Positions 6,715-12,455 of a stretch of DNA of 12,455 nucleotides are shown in pieces. Under the pieces are notes generated by a model that searched no databases, was not told the origin of the DNA, and saw only the letters and a program-made list of their open reading frames with translations. The stretch's first letter is position 1; every line of letters starts with the position of its first letter. Source of the stretch: Lachnospiraceae bacterium (GTDB taxonomy: Bacteria > Bacillota > Clostridia > Lachnospirales > Lachnospiraceae). The position numbers and the translations under genes were made by a program. The stretch spans positions 1 to 12,455 of the forward strand of contig CAAGKE010000018.1 in the NCBI GenBank assembly GCA_900770325.1, given 5' to 3'.

Positions 6715-7809
6715 CTAAGATATGCAGAAATTCTCCTTTTGCCACCGGCTGACCGCCAGAGCCAGCCCCATTTCTGACAAAAGGAACAGCACCGAAGTGC
6801 CTCCATAGCTGATGAAGGGCAGGGTAATGCCTGTATTCGGTATGGTATTTGTAACCACTGCAATATTCAAAATCACCTGTATGGCGATATGGCCCATAAT
6901 ACCCGCCGCCAGAAGAGAACCAAACAGATCTGCCGCTCTGGTAGCAATGACCATAAAACGCCACAGCATAAAAGCAAATACCAGGATCAGCAGGATCGCC
7001 CCCACCAGACCGAATTCCTCACAAATAACAGAAAAGATCATGTCATTCTGAGCCTCCGGCACAAATCCCAGCTTCTGCATACTGTTGCCCAGCCCCTTTC
7101 CGAAAACTCCGCCGGAGCCAATGGCATACAATCCCTGAATCGTCTGAAATCCCTTGTCGTAGCTTTCCGGATCCCGCCACACAGCCAGCCGCTCCAGACG
7201 ATACTGTTCCATCCCCAGAAAAACTGCGATGAATCCGGTGCCCGCCAGCGCGATCCAGACAAAGGGAAGATATCTGGGATTTGAAATAAAAATCATAATT
7301 ACGGCAATCCCCAGAATAATAATGGCCGTACTCAGATTATTGGTACCCACCAGTCCCACAATTGGAAGGACCGCAAGCATAACCACGAAAATAATCCCCA
7401 TACCCTGATTTTTCTTCCGGGTGCTCACAAGAGCGGCCAGAAGCAGAATCACAGCCAGCTTCGCATACTCCGACGGCTGAAAAGAAAGGGGGCCGATAGA
7501 CAGCCAGCGTTTGGAACCATTATAGGAATCCCCCACCAGAAGAACTGCTCCGGAAAGGCCAAGTGAAACCAGATAAGCCGGTACTGCCAACCGCAGCAGA
7601 CGGTGATAATCCAGGCTGGCCACAAAATACATGGCCGCCAGTCCCAGAACTGTGGCAAAAAGCTGTTTTTTAAAATAATAGGCAGAGTCACCGAAACGCA
7701 CCTGCCCATTATACGCACTGGTACTGTAAAGAGTTATCAGGCCGAATACTGCCAGAAACAGCACGGCCGCCAAAAGGCTGTAATCAGGCTTTCCCTTTTT
7801 TGCGTTCAA
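6715..7809 (-). CDS. ftsW: SEDS family peptidoglycan glycosyltransferase FtsW
   Basis: This polytopic membrane protein of 364 residues, with about ten helices, polymerises lipid II at the septum together with a class B PBP. SEDS hallmarks are visible: FQPSEYAKLA (about 110-119), the extracellular R-x-x-R-L-x-x-W-x-D-P loop (about 204-214), N255-D256-M-I-F-S with D256 matching the proposed catalytic aspartate, and IPNTGITLPFISYGGTS (about 323-339). The start is TTG at 7809, with AGGAG about 9 nt upstream. It follows murD by 39 bases and precedes murA by 35. The division form FtsW and the sporulation form SpoVE cannot be separated by motif alone, but the position in the division cluster favours FtsW or a protein serving both. 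Confidence 0.93.
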   Translation of the reverse strand: MNAKKGKPDYSLLAAVLFLAVFGLITLYSTSAYNGQVRFGDSAYYFKKQLFATVLGLAAMYFVASLDYHRLLRLAVPAYLVSLGLSGAVLLVGDSYNGSKRWLSIGPLSFQPSEYAKLAVILLLAALVSTRKKNQGMGIIFVVMLAVLPIVGLVGTNNLSTAIIILGIAVIMIFISNPRYLPFVWIALAGTGFIAVFLGMEQYRLERLAVWRDPESYDKGFQTIQGLYAIGSGGVFGKGLGNSMQKLGFVPEAQNDMIFSVICEEFGLVGAILLILVFAFMLWRFMVIATRAADLFGSLLAAGIMGHIAIQVILNIAVVTNTIPNTGITLPFISYGGTSVLFLLSEMGLALAVSRWQKENFCIS

Positions 7810-7848
7810 GCCGCGTTTCTCCTTTCAACCTCTGAAACTCCTGAAAAT

Positions 7849-9204
7849 CTACAGCTGATAAACCAGATCCTTGAAGACCTTTCCTCTCACTTCATAATTG
7901 GGGAACATCCCCCAGCTTGCACAGGCGGGCGACAGCAGTACCGCATCTCCCGGCCGGGCATGCTTCACACACAGGTCAAATGCCTCCTGGAAGGTTTCTG
8001 CCATCAGGATATTCTGGAAACCGCAGTTTCTGGCCGCGGCGGCTATCTTCTCCTTCGTCTGGCCCACCAGCACCAGATACTTCACTTTTCCGTCGAAGGA
8101 CCGGATCCATTCCTCATAGGATGAATCCTTGTCATAGCCTCCTCCGATCAGCAACGTAGGACGGTCCATAGCCTGAATTCCCTTAATGGCCGCATCCGGA
8201 TTGGTACCCTTGGAATCATTGTAATAGACAACTCCATTTTTCTCGGCTACATATTCGATTCTGTGCTCCACCGCAGTAAAACGCCTCAGCACCTCCTGAA
8301 TTTCCTCCAGCGGCACACCATAAGCCAGTGTCATTCCCACTGCCGTCATCACATTTTCGTAATTGTGCAGCCCCGGCAGCTTCAGTTCCTTTACAGAACA
8401 GATCTCCCTGACGGTACTTCCGTCATTATATTCTATGACGTTTCCATTCAGGTAAAGACCTTTTTCCAGCTTTCTGCGGGAGCTGAAAAAGATCACCTTC
8501 GGAACCGTATTCTCCCCAAACCGACGCAGCACCTCATCCTCATAATTCAGAACACAGGTATCCTCCGGTGTCTGATTTTTCGTAATACTCTCCTTCACCC
8601 GGATATACTCCTCCATGGTATGATGCCGGTTCAGGTGATCCGGTGTAATATTGGTAATGGCACTCACCTTCGGATGAAACCGGTCGATCGTCTCCAGCTG
8701 AAAGCTGCTGATCTCTGCCACAGCCACAGAATCCTCTGTGGTCTGCAGAGCCGCATCCGTATATGGAGTCCCGATATTGCCCACCACAAAAACATTTTTC
8801 TGATGATGCTTCATGATCTCTCCCACCAGCGTAGTGGTGGTAGTCTTTCCATTGGTACCTGTGATGGCCAGCACATCGCCTTTGCTGTTCTGATATGCCA
8901 GTTCGATCTCGCCCCAGATGGGAATCCCTGCCTCCCGGATCCTGTTTACCTCCGGAAGATCTGTGGGCACACCGGGACTAAGCACCGCCAGATCGATTCC
9001 TTCCAGCACCTGATCGTTCATGGCTCCGATCACGATCCGGGCCCGGCTGCCCTCCGGCAGCTTCTTACGTACCGCTTCTTCTGTCAGATTCTGATTTCCA
9101 TCGTATAATACCGGCTGTGCCTGTACCTTTTCCAGCAGCTCGGCTGCTCCAATACCGCTTACTCCGGTGCCGAAAACCAGCACCCGCTTATCCTGCCATT
9201 CCAT
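7849..9204 (-). CDS. murD: UDP-N-acetylmuramoyl-L-alanine--D-glutamate ligase MurD
   Basis: This cytoplasmic ATP-dependent ligase of 451 residues adds D-glutamate to UDP-MurNAc-L-Ala. Three domains are recognisable: the Rossmann-like UDP-binding start LVFGTGVSGIG (about 9-19) with LSPGVP (75-80); the ATPase core with P-loop GTNGKTT (116-122), AEISSFQLE (163-171) and the lysine expected to be carbamylated, K204, in YIRVKES; and the C-terminal domain with EHRIEYV (313-319), NDSKGTNPDA (329-338) and LLSPACAS (423-430). The start is ATG at 9204 with GGAGG about 11 nt upstream; the frame stays open further into mraY, but those residues are not MurD-like. It is 59 bases after mraY and 39 before ftsW, clearly within the same operon. 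Confidence 0.97.
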   Translation of the reverse strand: MEWQDKRVLVFGTGVSGIGAAELLEKVQAQPVLYDGNQNLTEEAVRKKLPEGSRARIVIGAMNDQVLEGIDLAVLSPGVPTDLPEVNRIREAGIPIWGEIELAYQNSKGDVLAITGTNGKTTTTTLVGEIMKHHQKNVFVVGNIGTPYTDAALQTTEDSVAVAEISSFQLETIDRFHPKVSAITNITPDHLNRHHTMEEYIRVKESITKNQTPEDTCVLNYEDEVLRRFGENTVPKVIFFSSRRKLEKGLYLNGNVIEYNDGSTVREICSVKELKLPGLHNYENVMTAVGMTLAYGVPLEEIQEVLRRFTAVEHRIEYVAEKNGVVYYNDSKGTNPDAAIKGIQAMDRPTLLIGGGYDKDSSYEEWIRSFDGKVKYLVLVGQTKEKIAAAARNCGFQNILMAETFQEAFDLCVKHARPGDAVLLSPACASWGMFPNYEVRGKVFKDLVYQL

Positions 9205-9233
9205 GATATTCCATTCCTCCCGTTTTTCAGAGT

Positions 9234-9250
9234 TACTGTTCACTTCGTTC
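9234..9250 (-). repeat. Short motif in the mraY-murD gap, similar to one at the end of murA
   Basis: On the - strand GAACGAAGTGAACAGTA (9250-9234) fills part of the mraY-murD gap. A related version, with a 6-base insertion and a changed base, lies at 5420-5397, over the last codons and stop of murA. Two imperfect copies in one cluster suggest a dispersed short motif, but this rests on only two sites. Confidence 0.25.
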
Positions 9251-9263
9251 GCAGCAACATATG

Positions 9264-10238
9264 CTACTGTATTCCAACCATGGCAATCAGACATAAAAAT
9301 GCTGTAATTACTGTAAATACCGTAACGATCCGTGTCTCCGACCAGCCGCACAGCTCAAAGTGATGATGAATCGGAGCCATTTTAAAGAAACGCTTTCCTC
9401 CGGTCTTTTTAAAATACGTCACCTGGATCATAACAGAAAGCACTTCCACCAGATAGATCAGGCCGATGATCAGAATAAATATGGGCATCTTCATCATATA
9501 GGCCGCTCCGGCTACAAAGCCTCCCAGGGCCAGGGAACCGGTATCTCCCATAAACACCTTGGCCGGGTGAACATTAAACAGCAAAAATCCCACCAGCGCT
9601 CCCAGCACTGCTGCTGTCATGGGCTCGATTCCGCCTCCCAGCACCACAGATGCCACTGTAAAAAACACTGCCACCATGGATGTCACTCCTGTGGCCAGGC
9701 CATCCAGCCCGTCTGTAAAATTCACACCGTTTACGGTACCGATCACCACAAAATAAGCCAGAGGCGTAGCGATGATCCGTACGATCTGCCCGGACAGCAC
9801 ATACCCGTTGGTAAAGGGAATCAGCAGGTCCAGACAGGAGGGATCCTTCACCCAGATGTAAACGATAAAAATCGTGGTAACGATCAGCTGGCAAAGCATC
9901 TTCTGCTTCGGCAGCAGCCCGTCAGATCTGCGCAGCACCACCTTCAGATAGTCATCCAGAAATCCGATGATTCCAAATCCCAGAGTCAGAAAAAGCACCG
10001 GCACAATATTAGGATACTTTCCTATATAAAAAAGAGAAGTTATCAGAATGCTGATCAGGATGATCAGACCGCCCATGGTGGGAGTACCGGCTTTCTTTAA
10101 ATGGGACTTTACACCTTCCACACGCTCTGTCTGCCCCACCTTCAGCTTCTGAAGAAAGGGGATTACAAATGGGCTTAGGGCTACGCTGATCGCGAAAGCC
10201 ACAAACAATGGAATCAAAATATCTGCTTTAATTAACAT
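9264..10238 (-). CDS. mraY: Phospho-N-acetylmuramoyl-pentapeptide-transferase MraY
   Basis: This integral membrane enzyme of 324 residues, with about ten helices, transfers phospho-MurNAc-pentapeptide from UDP to undecaprenyl phosphate, making lipid I. Diagnostic motifs are present: GTPTMGG (51-57), the Mg-binding FLDDYLKV (93-100, D95 and D96), NGVNFTDGLDGLA (170-182), FMGDTGSLALGG (229-240) and MAPIHHHFE (287-295). The start is ATG at 10238, as GAGG lies 6 nt upstream; an ATG seven codons earlier is in frame but has no such site. It is the first gene after a candidate promoter that begins at the PBP stop, and is followed at 59 bases by murD. Confidence 0.97.
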   Translation of the reverse strand: MLIKADILIPLFVAFAISVALSPFVIPFLQKLKVGQTERVEGVKSHLKKAGTPTMGGLIILISILITSLFYIGKYPNIVPVLFLTLGFGIIGFLDDYLKVVLRRSDGLLPKQKMLCQLIVTTIFIVYIWVKDPSCLDLLIPFTNGYVLSGQIVRIIATPLAYFVVIGTVNGVNFTDGLDGLATGVTSMVAVFFTVASVVLGGGIEPMTAAVLGALVGFLLFNVHPAKVFMGDTGSLALGGFVAGAAYMMKMPIFILIIGLIYLVEVLSVMIQVTYFKKTGGKRFFKMAPIHHHFELCGWSETRIVTVFTVITAFLCLIAMVGIQ

Positions 10239-10328
10239 AACACACCTCTTCATTCTCATTTTGTTTCTTATCCGGTTCCCGGTTCTTTCATGTAAGTATA
10301 AAACACATGGCCGCCGGCCCTGATCCTC

Positions 10329-10345
10329 ATACTACGGTTTAGTAT
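10329..10345. promoter_or_regulatory. Inverted repeat at the mraY promoter, operator candidate
   Basis: ATACTA (10329-10334) and TAGTAT (10340-10345) are perfect inverted copies separated by 5 bp. They overlap the -10 box and likely start point of the mraY promoter candidate, where a bound repressor would block transcription. Six-base arms in AT-rich DNA can occur by chance. Confidence 0.3.
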
Positions 10346-10369
10346 AATTCTTTTTCCCGCATTCTTCAA
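10341..10369 (-). promoter_or_regulatory. Candidate sigma-A promoter ahead of mraY
   Basis: On the - strand TTGAAG (10369-10364, 4 of 6) is followed after 17 bp by TATACT (10346-10341, 5 of 6). The -35 overlaps the TGA stop of the PBP gene. It would start a transcript near 10334 with a leader of about 95 nt, driving mraY-murD-ftsW-murA-ftsQ independently of the PBP gene. A second TATACT at 10300-10295 has no good -35. Confidence 0.5.
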
Positions 10370-12177
10370 TCTTTTTCTGTTTCAAGTTGCACGGTATCCG
10401 CTTCCATACCCAGGTAAGGCAGGATATTTGCAAATACTCTCTGGATCACCGGCGCCGCTATGGTACCCCCGTAATACACACCCTGGGGATGATTGATAAT
10501 ACACAATGCCAGTACCTGGGGATCATCCGCCGGAGCAAAGCCCACAAAGGAAGAAATATAGATATTGGCACTTCTTGGCAGTGTCTCGGAAGTGGCTGTT
10601 TTTCCGCCTACATGATATCCCTCCAGATAAGCCCGTTTTCCGGAGCCGTCTGCCACCACATGCTCCAGCAGATACTGCATGGTTTCCGAAGTCTCCTCTG
10701 ATACGATCTGCTTCCCTTCCGGATATTCATATACCTGCTTCAGCACACCCTGGCTGCTCTTCACTGCTACTCCAAAATGGGGCGTGATCCGATGTCCCCC
10801 ATTCACCAGGGAACTGACTGTGGCTGCAAGCTGGATAGGGGTAATCTGAAAGGACTGGCCAAAGGACATGGTGGCCAGCTCCACCTGCCCCACATTTTCC
10901 TGCTTATGCATAATGGTGGAAGCCTCCCCCGGCAGATCGATCCCTGTTTTTTCCATCAGTCCAAACTGTCGGATATACTGAAAAAAACGGTCCACTCCCA
11001 GCCTCAGCCCGATCTCTATAAACACCGGATTACAGGAATTCTGTACTGCCTGCAGGAAAGTTTCCGCTCCGTGTCCCGCCGTCTTATGGCAGCGGATCCG
11101 CCGGTCCTCTACGATCTTATATCCGGGACAGTAAAAGGAATCCTCCAGGGACACCACTCCCGCCTCCAGCCCGGCAGAAGCAGTAATGATCTTGAAGGTG
11201 GAACCGGGCTCATAGGTATCATTGATACAGCCATTCCTCCACATCTGGTTCAGCTTATCCTGTGTGATTTCCTCCTGGCTCCTGGTTTCCGGCTGTTCGG
11301 ATTCTCCTTCCTCATTCTGCTGCATTGTTTCTTCTTCCGTTTCCATTTCCTCCGACAGGGTAAACGGATCATTCAAATCAAACTCCGGCACATTGGTCAT
11401 CCCGTAGATCTCCCCATTCTGAGGATTCAGAACCAGAATCGATACACTGTCTGCCTGCTTCTGTTCCATCACCCGCAGCGCTTCCTGTTCAATGTATTTC
11501 TGAATATTATAATCCAGACTGATCTGCAGGTCGTCACCGGGTTCCGGCTCCAGCCTGCGCTCTCCGGCCTCCGGCAGTTCAATTCCCCTGGCATCCGTCA
11601 GGGTCAGAATCTTTCCCTCCGTTCCTTCCAGTACTTCCTCATACTGTACCTCCAGACCGATGATTCCCTGATTATCGCTGCCGGTAAAGCCCAGCACCTT
11701 GGAAGCCAGACTGCCAAAGGGATAATACCGTTTATAATCTTCGTCCACCTTTACCCCTGCCAGCCCGTAGCTTCGGATACGGTCTCCGGTCTCCTTATCC
11801 ACATTGGATCGGATCCGCTCCATGGAACTGACCTTTTCCACTTTTTTTCTCACAGTTTCTTCGCCAAGTCCCAGTTCCTGGCACAAAACCCGGATGACCT
11901 CCTCCCGGTCTGTAATCTGACTATGTACCACAGAGATGGTACAGACGGTCCGGTTATCCGCCAGTACTGTCCCATTGGCATCCAGGATCCGCCCTCTGGC
12001 AGCCTTGATAGGCCGCTCCCGCTCATGCAGGTCTTCCGCCTTTTTTCCGTAATATTCCGCTTTTCCCAGCATCAGATATCCCAGCCGTCCGATGAGTATC
12101 CCCAGGACCGCCGTGCATGCCAGAAAAACAATGACCATTTTCTTCCGGTGAAATGTATGCAGTTTTCCGAAATCCAT
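10366..12177 (-). CDS. ftsI: Class B penicillin-binding protein, FtsI/SpoVD-type peptidoglycan transpeptidase
   Basis: This bitopic membrane protein of 603 residues cross-links peptidoglycan; its D,D-transpeptidase domain lies outside the cell, and its partner is the SEDS protein FtsW of the same cluster. It has a short basic cytoplasmic start, one membrane helix (about 13-37), a dimerisation/pedestal domain from RGRILDANG (61-69), and a transpeptidase domain with SxxK at S326-K329 (EPGSTFKI), SxN at S381-N383 and the third box as K526-T-A-T529 instead of the usual KTG. An acidic, Glu-rich insertion (about 275-305) sits inside the domain just before the SxxK region. No PASTA domain follows, unlike B. 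subtilis SpoVD or Pbp2B. The ATG at 12177 has GGGGTG just upstream. Division and sporulation roles cannot be told apart by sequence. Its upstream neighbour in the window is a group II intron rather than ftsL or rsmH. Confidence 0.92.
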   Translation of the reverse strand: MDFGKLHTFHRKKMVIVFLACTAVLGILIGRLGYLMLGKAEYYGKKAEDLHERERPIKAARGRILDANGTVLADNRTVCTISVVHSQITDREEVIRVLCQELGLGEETVRKKVEKVSSMERIRSNVDKETGDRIRSYGLAGVKVDEDYKRYYPFGSLASKVLGFTGSDNQGIIGLEVQYEEVLEGTEGKILTLTDARGIELPEAGERRLEPEPGDDLQISLDYNIQKYIEQEALRVMEQKQADSVSILVLNPQNGEIYGMTNVPEFDLNDPFTLSEEMETEEETMQQNEEGESEQPETRSQEEITQDKLNQMWRNGCINDTYEPGSTFKIITASAGLEAGVVSLEDSFYCPGYKIVEDRRIRCHKTAGHGAETFLQAVQNSCNPVFIEIGLRLGVDRFFQYIRQFGLMEKTGIDLPGEASTIMHKQENVGQVELATMSFGQSFQITPIQLAATVSSLVNGGHRITPHFGVAVKSSQGVLKQVYEYPEGKQIVSEETSETMQYLLEHVVADGSGKRAYLEGYHVGGKTATSETLPRSANIYISSFVGFAPADDPQVLALCIINHPQGVYYGGTIAAPVIQRVFANILPYLGMEADTVQLETEKD

Positions 12178-12337
12178 CTCTCACCCCGCAGCTTTCTCCA
12201 TATATCATCTATTGCAGAACCCGTAAATTCTGTTATCCCTACAGCCTATGGAAAAAACACACCGGATATGCCCGAATCCTGTCTCTAAATGCTTCTCTGG
12301 AAAAATACCTCCCTATAAAACGGAATATCTGTGGAGA

Positions 12338-12455
12338 ATCGAGTAGGAGGAATTTCTCTTGATTGAGAAATTCCGACCTCTCACACCACCGTGCGTACCG
12401 TTCGGTACACGGCGGTTCAATCAACTTAACAAGTAACACACCTTTCGGTATAGTA
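12338..12455 (-). mobile_element. 3' end of a group II intron (domains V and VI), class C-like; continues past the window
   Basis: On the - strand domain V is clear: a 9-bp lower stem (12416-12408 with 12393-12385), a 2-nt CG bulge (12395-12394), a 4-bp upper stem and a GAAC loop. The lower stem carries a CGC triad (12414-12412), as in class C introns, rather than AGC. Domain VI follows: a perfect 10-bp helix (12374-12365 with 12358-12349) on a GAGAGG/CCT-A-CTC base that leaves one unpaired A at 12344, the expected branch point. The intron then ends in GAT at about 12338, seven bases from that A and with the usual final A-pyrimidine. It lies in the same direction as the division genes, 160 bases ahead of the PBP start, so it can be spliced from the cluster transcript. 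The 5' part is off the window. Confidence 0.85.
12426..12455 (-). CDS. C-terminal end of the group II intron reverse transcriptase/maturase (partial)
   Basis: Just before domain V, one frame on the - strand reads YYTERCVTC and stops with TAA at 12428-12426. Only nine codons are in the window. The frame is called from its place (intron proteins are encoded in domain IV and usually end shortly before domain V) and from its cysteine-bearing tail, not from any catalytic motif. The rest lies beyond the right edge. Another frame through the RNA domains is open for 66 codons but is only RNA-coding sequence read as protein. Confidence 0.5.
   Translation of the reverse strand, partial: YYTERCVTC

Noticed and set aside
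7888..7930. MurD C-terminal motif reading SWG where some family members have S-x-D
   Set aside because: All catalytic motifs are intact and this position appears variable in Clostridia-type MurD, so it is probably ordinary variation.
12178..12240. A possible -35/-10 pair (TTTACG, 17 bp, TATATG) just ahead of the PBP gene
   Set aside because: Both boxes match at only 4 of 6 positions and the start would fall almost at the ribosome binding site.
10777..12288. A 503-codon open frame on the + strand opposite the PBP gene
   Set aside because: It is a shadow of a clear transpeptidase gene, with no motifs and no conserved start region.
12239..12439. A 66-codon - strand frame across the intron end
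   Set aside because: It runs through domains V and VI of the intron RNA and starts with GTG without a ribosome binding site; the sequence is explained by RNA structure.

Overview
The window reads as chromosome of a low-to-mid GC Gram-positive Clostridia, most likely a Lachnospiraceae member. This is judged from protein style (FtsZ starting MLEI, class B PBP with a KTAT box, FtsZ with no FtsA beside it), strong AGGAGG-type ribosome binding sites, TTG/GTG starts and codon use. The genus cannot be fixed from the sequence alone.

Layout. Positions 1-299 hold no convincing gene: a structure-rich stretch (about 1-120), nested inverted repeats (157-214) and a promoter candidate leading into aroE (300-1166, + strand). 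aroE converges on a MATE-family exporter gene (1163-2527, - strand), and the two stop codons share the same TTAA. Between the MATE gene and ftsZ lies a 272-base spacer packed with four hairpins (2603-2778); the one nearest ftsZ looks like its terminator. From 2800 to 12177 everything is on the - strand and forms a division and cell wall (dcw) cluster. In transcription order (right to left) it is: class B PBP (ftsI/spoVD type), mraY, murD, ftsW (SEDS), murA, ftsQ/divIB, ftsZ. Candidate sigma-A promoters lie between the PBP gene and mraY and, more convincingly, in front of ftsZ, so the cluster probably has several transcription units. The right edge (12338-12455) is the 3' end of a group II intron (domains V and VI, plus the last codons of its reverse transcriptase) in the same orientation as the cluster.

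How the genes work together. MurA makes the first committed peptidoglycan precursor step, MurD adds D-Glu, and MraY moves the precursor onto lipid. FtsW polymerises glycan, the class B PBP cross-links it, FtsQ/DivIB bridges the membrane divisome, and FtsZ forms the ring. murG, murE, murF, murC, ftsA, ftsL, mraZ and rsmH are not in the window. murG is missing from between ftsW and murA, and whatever normally precedes the PBP gene is separated from it by the intron.

No wholly new biological system was found. The most interesting non-routine items are the class C-like intron end inserted just ahead of the division cluster, the hairpin cluster behind ftsZ, the ftsZ leader with overlapping alternative hairpins, and an unusual acidic, repeat-bearing C-terminal extension on FtsQ.
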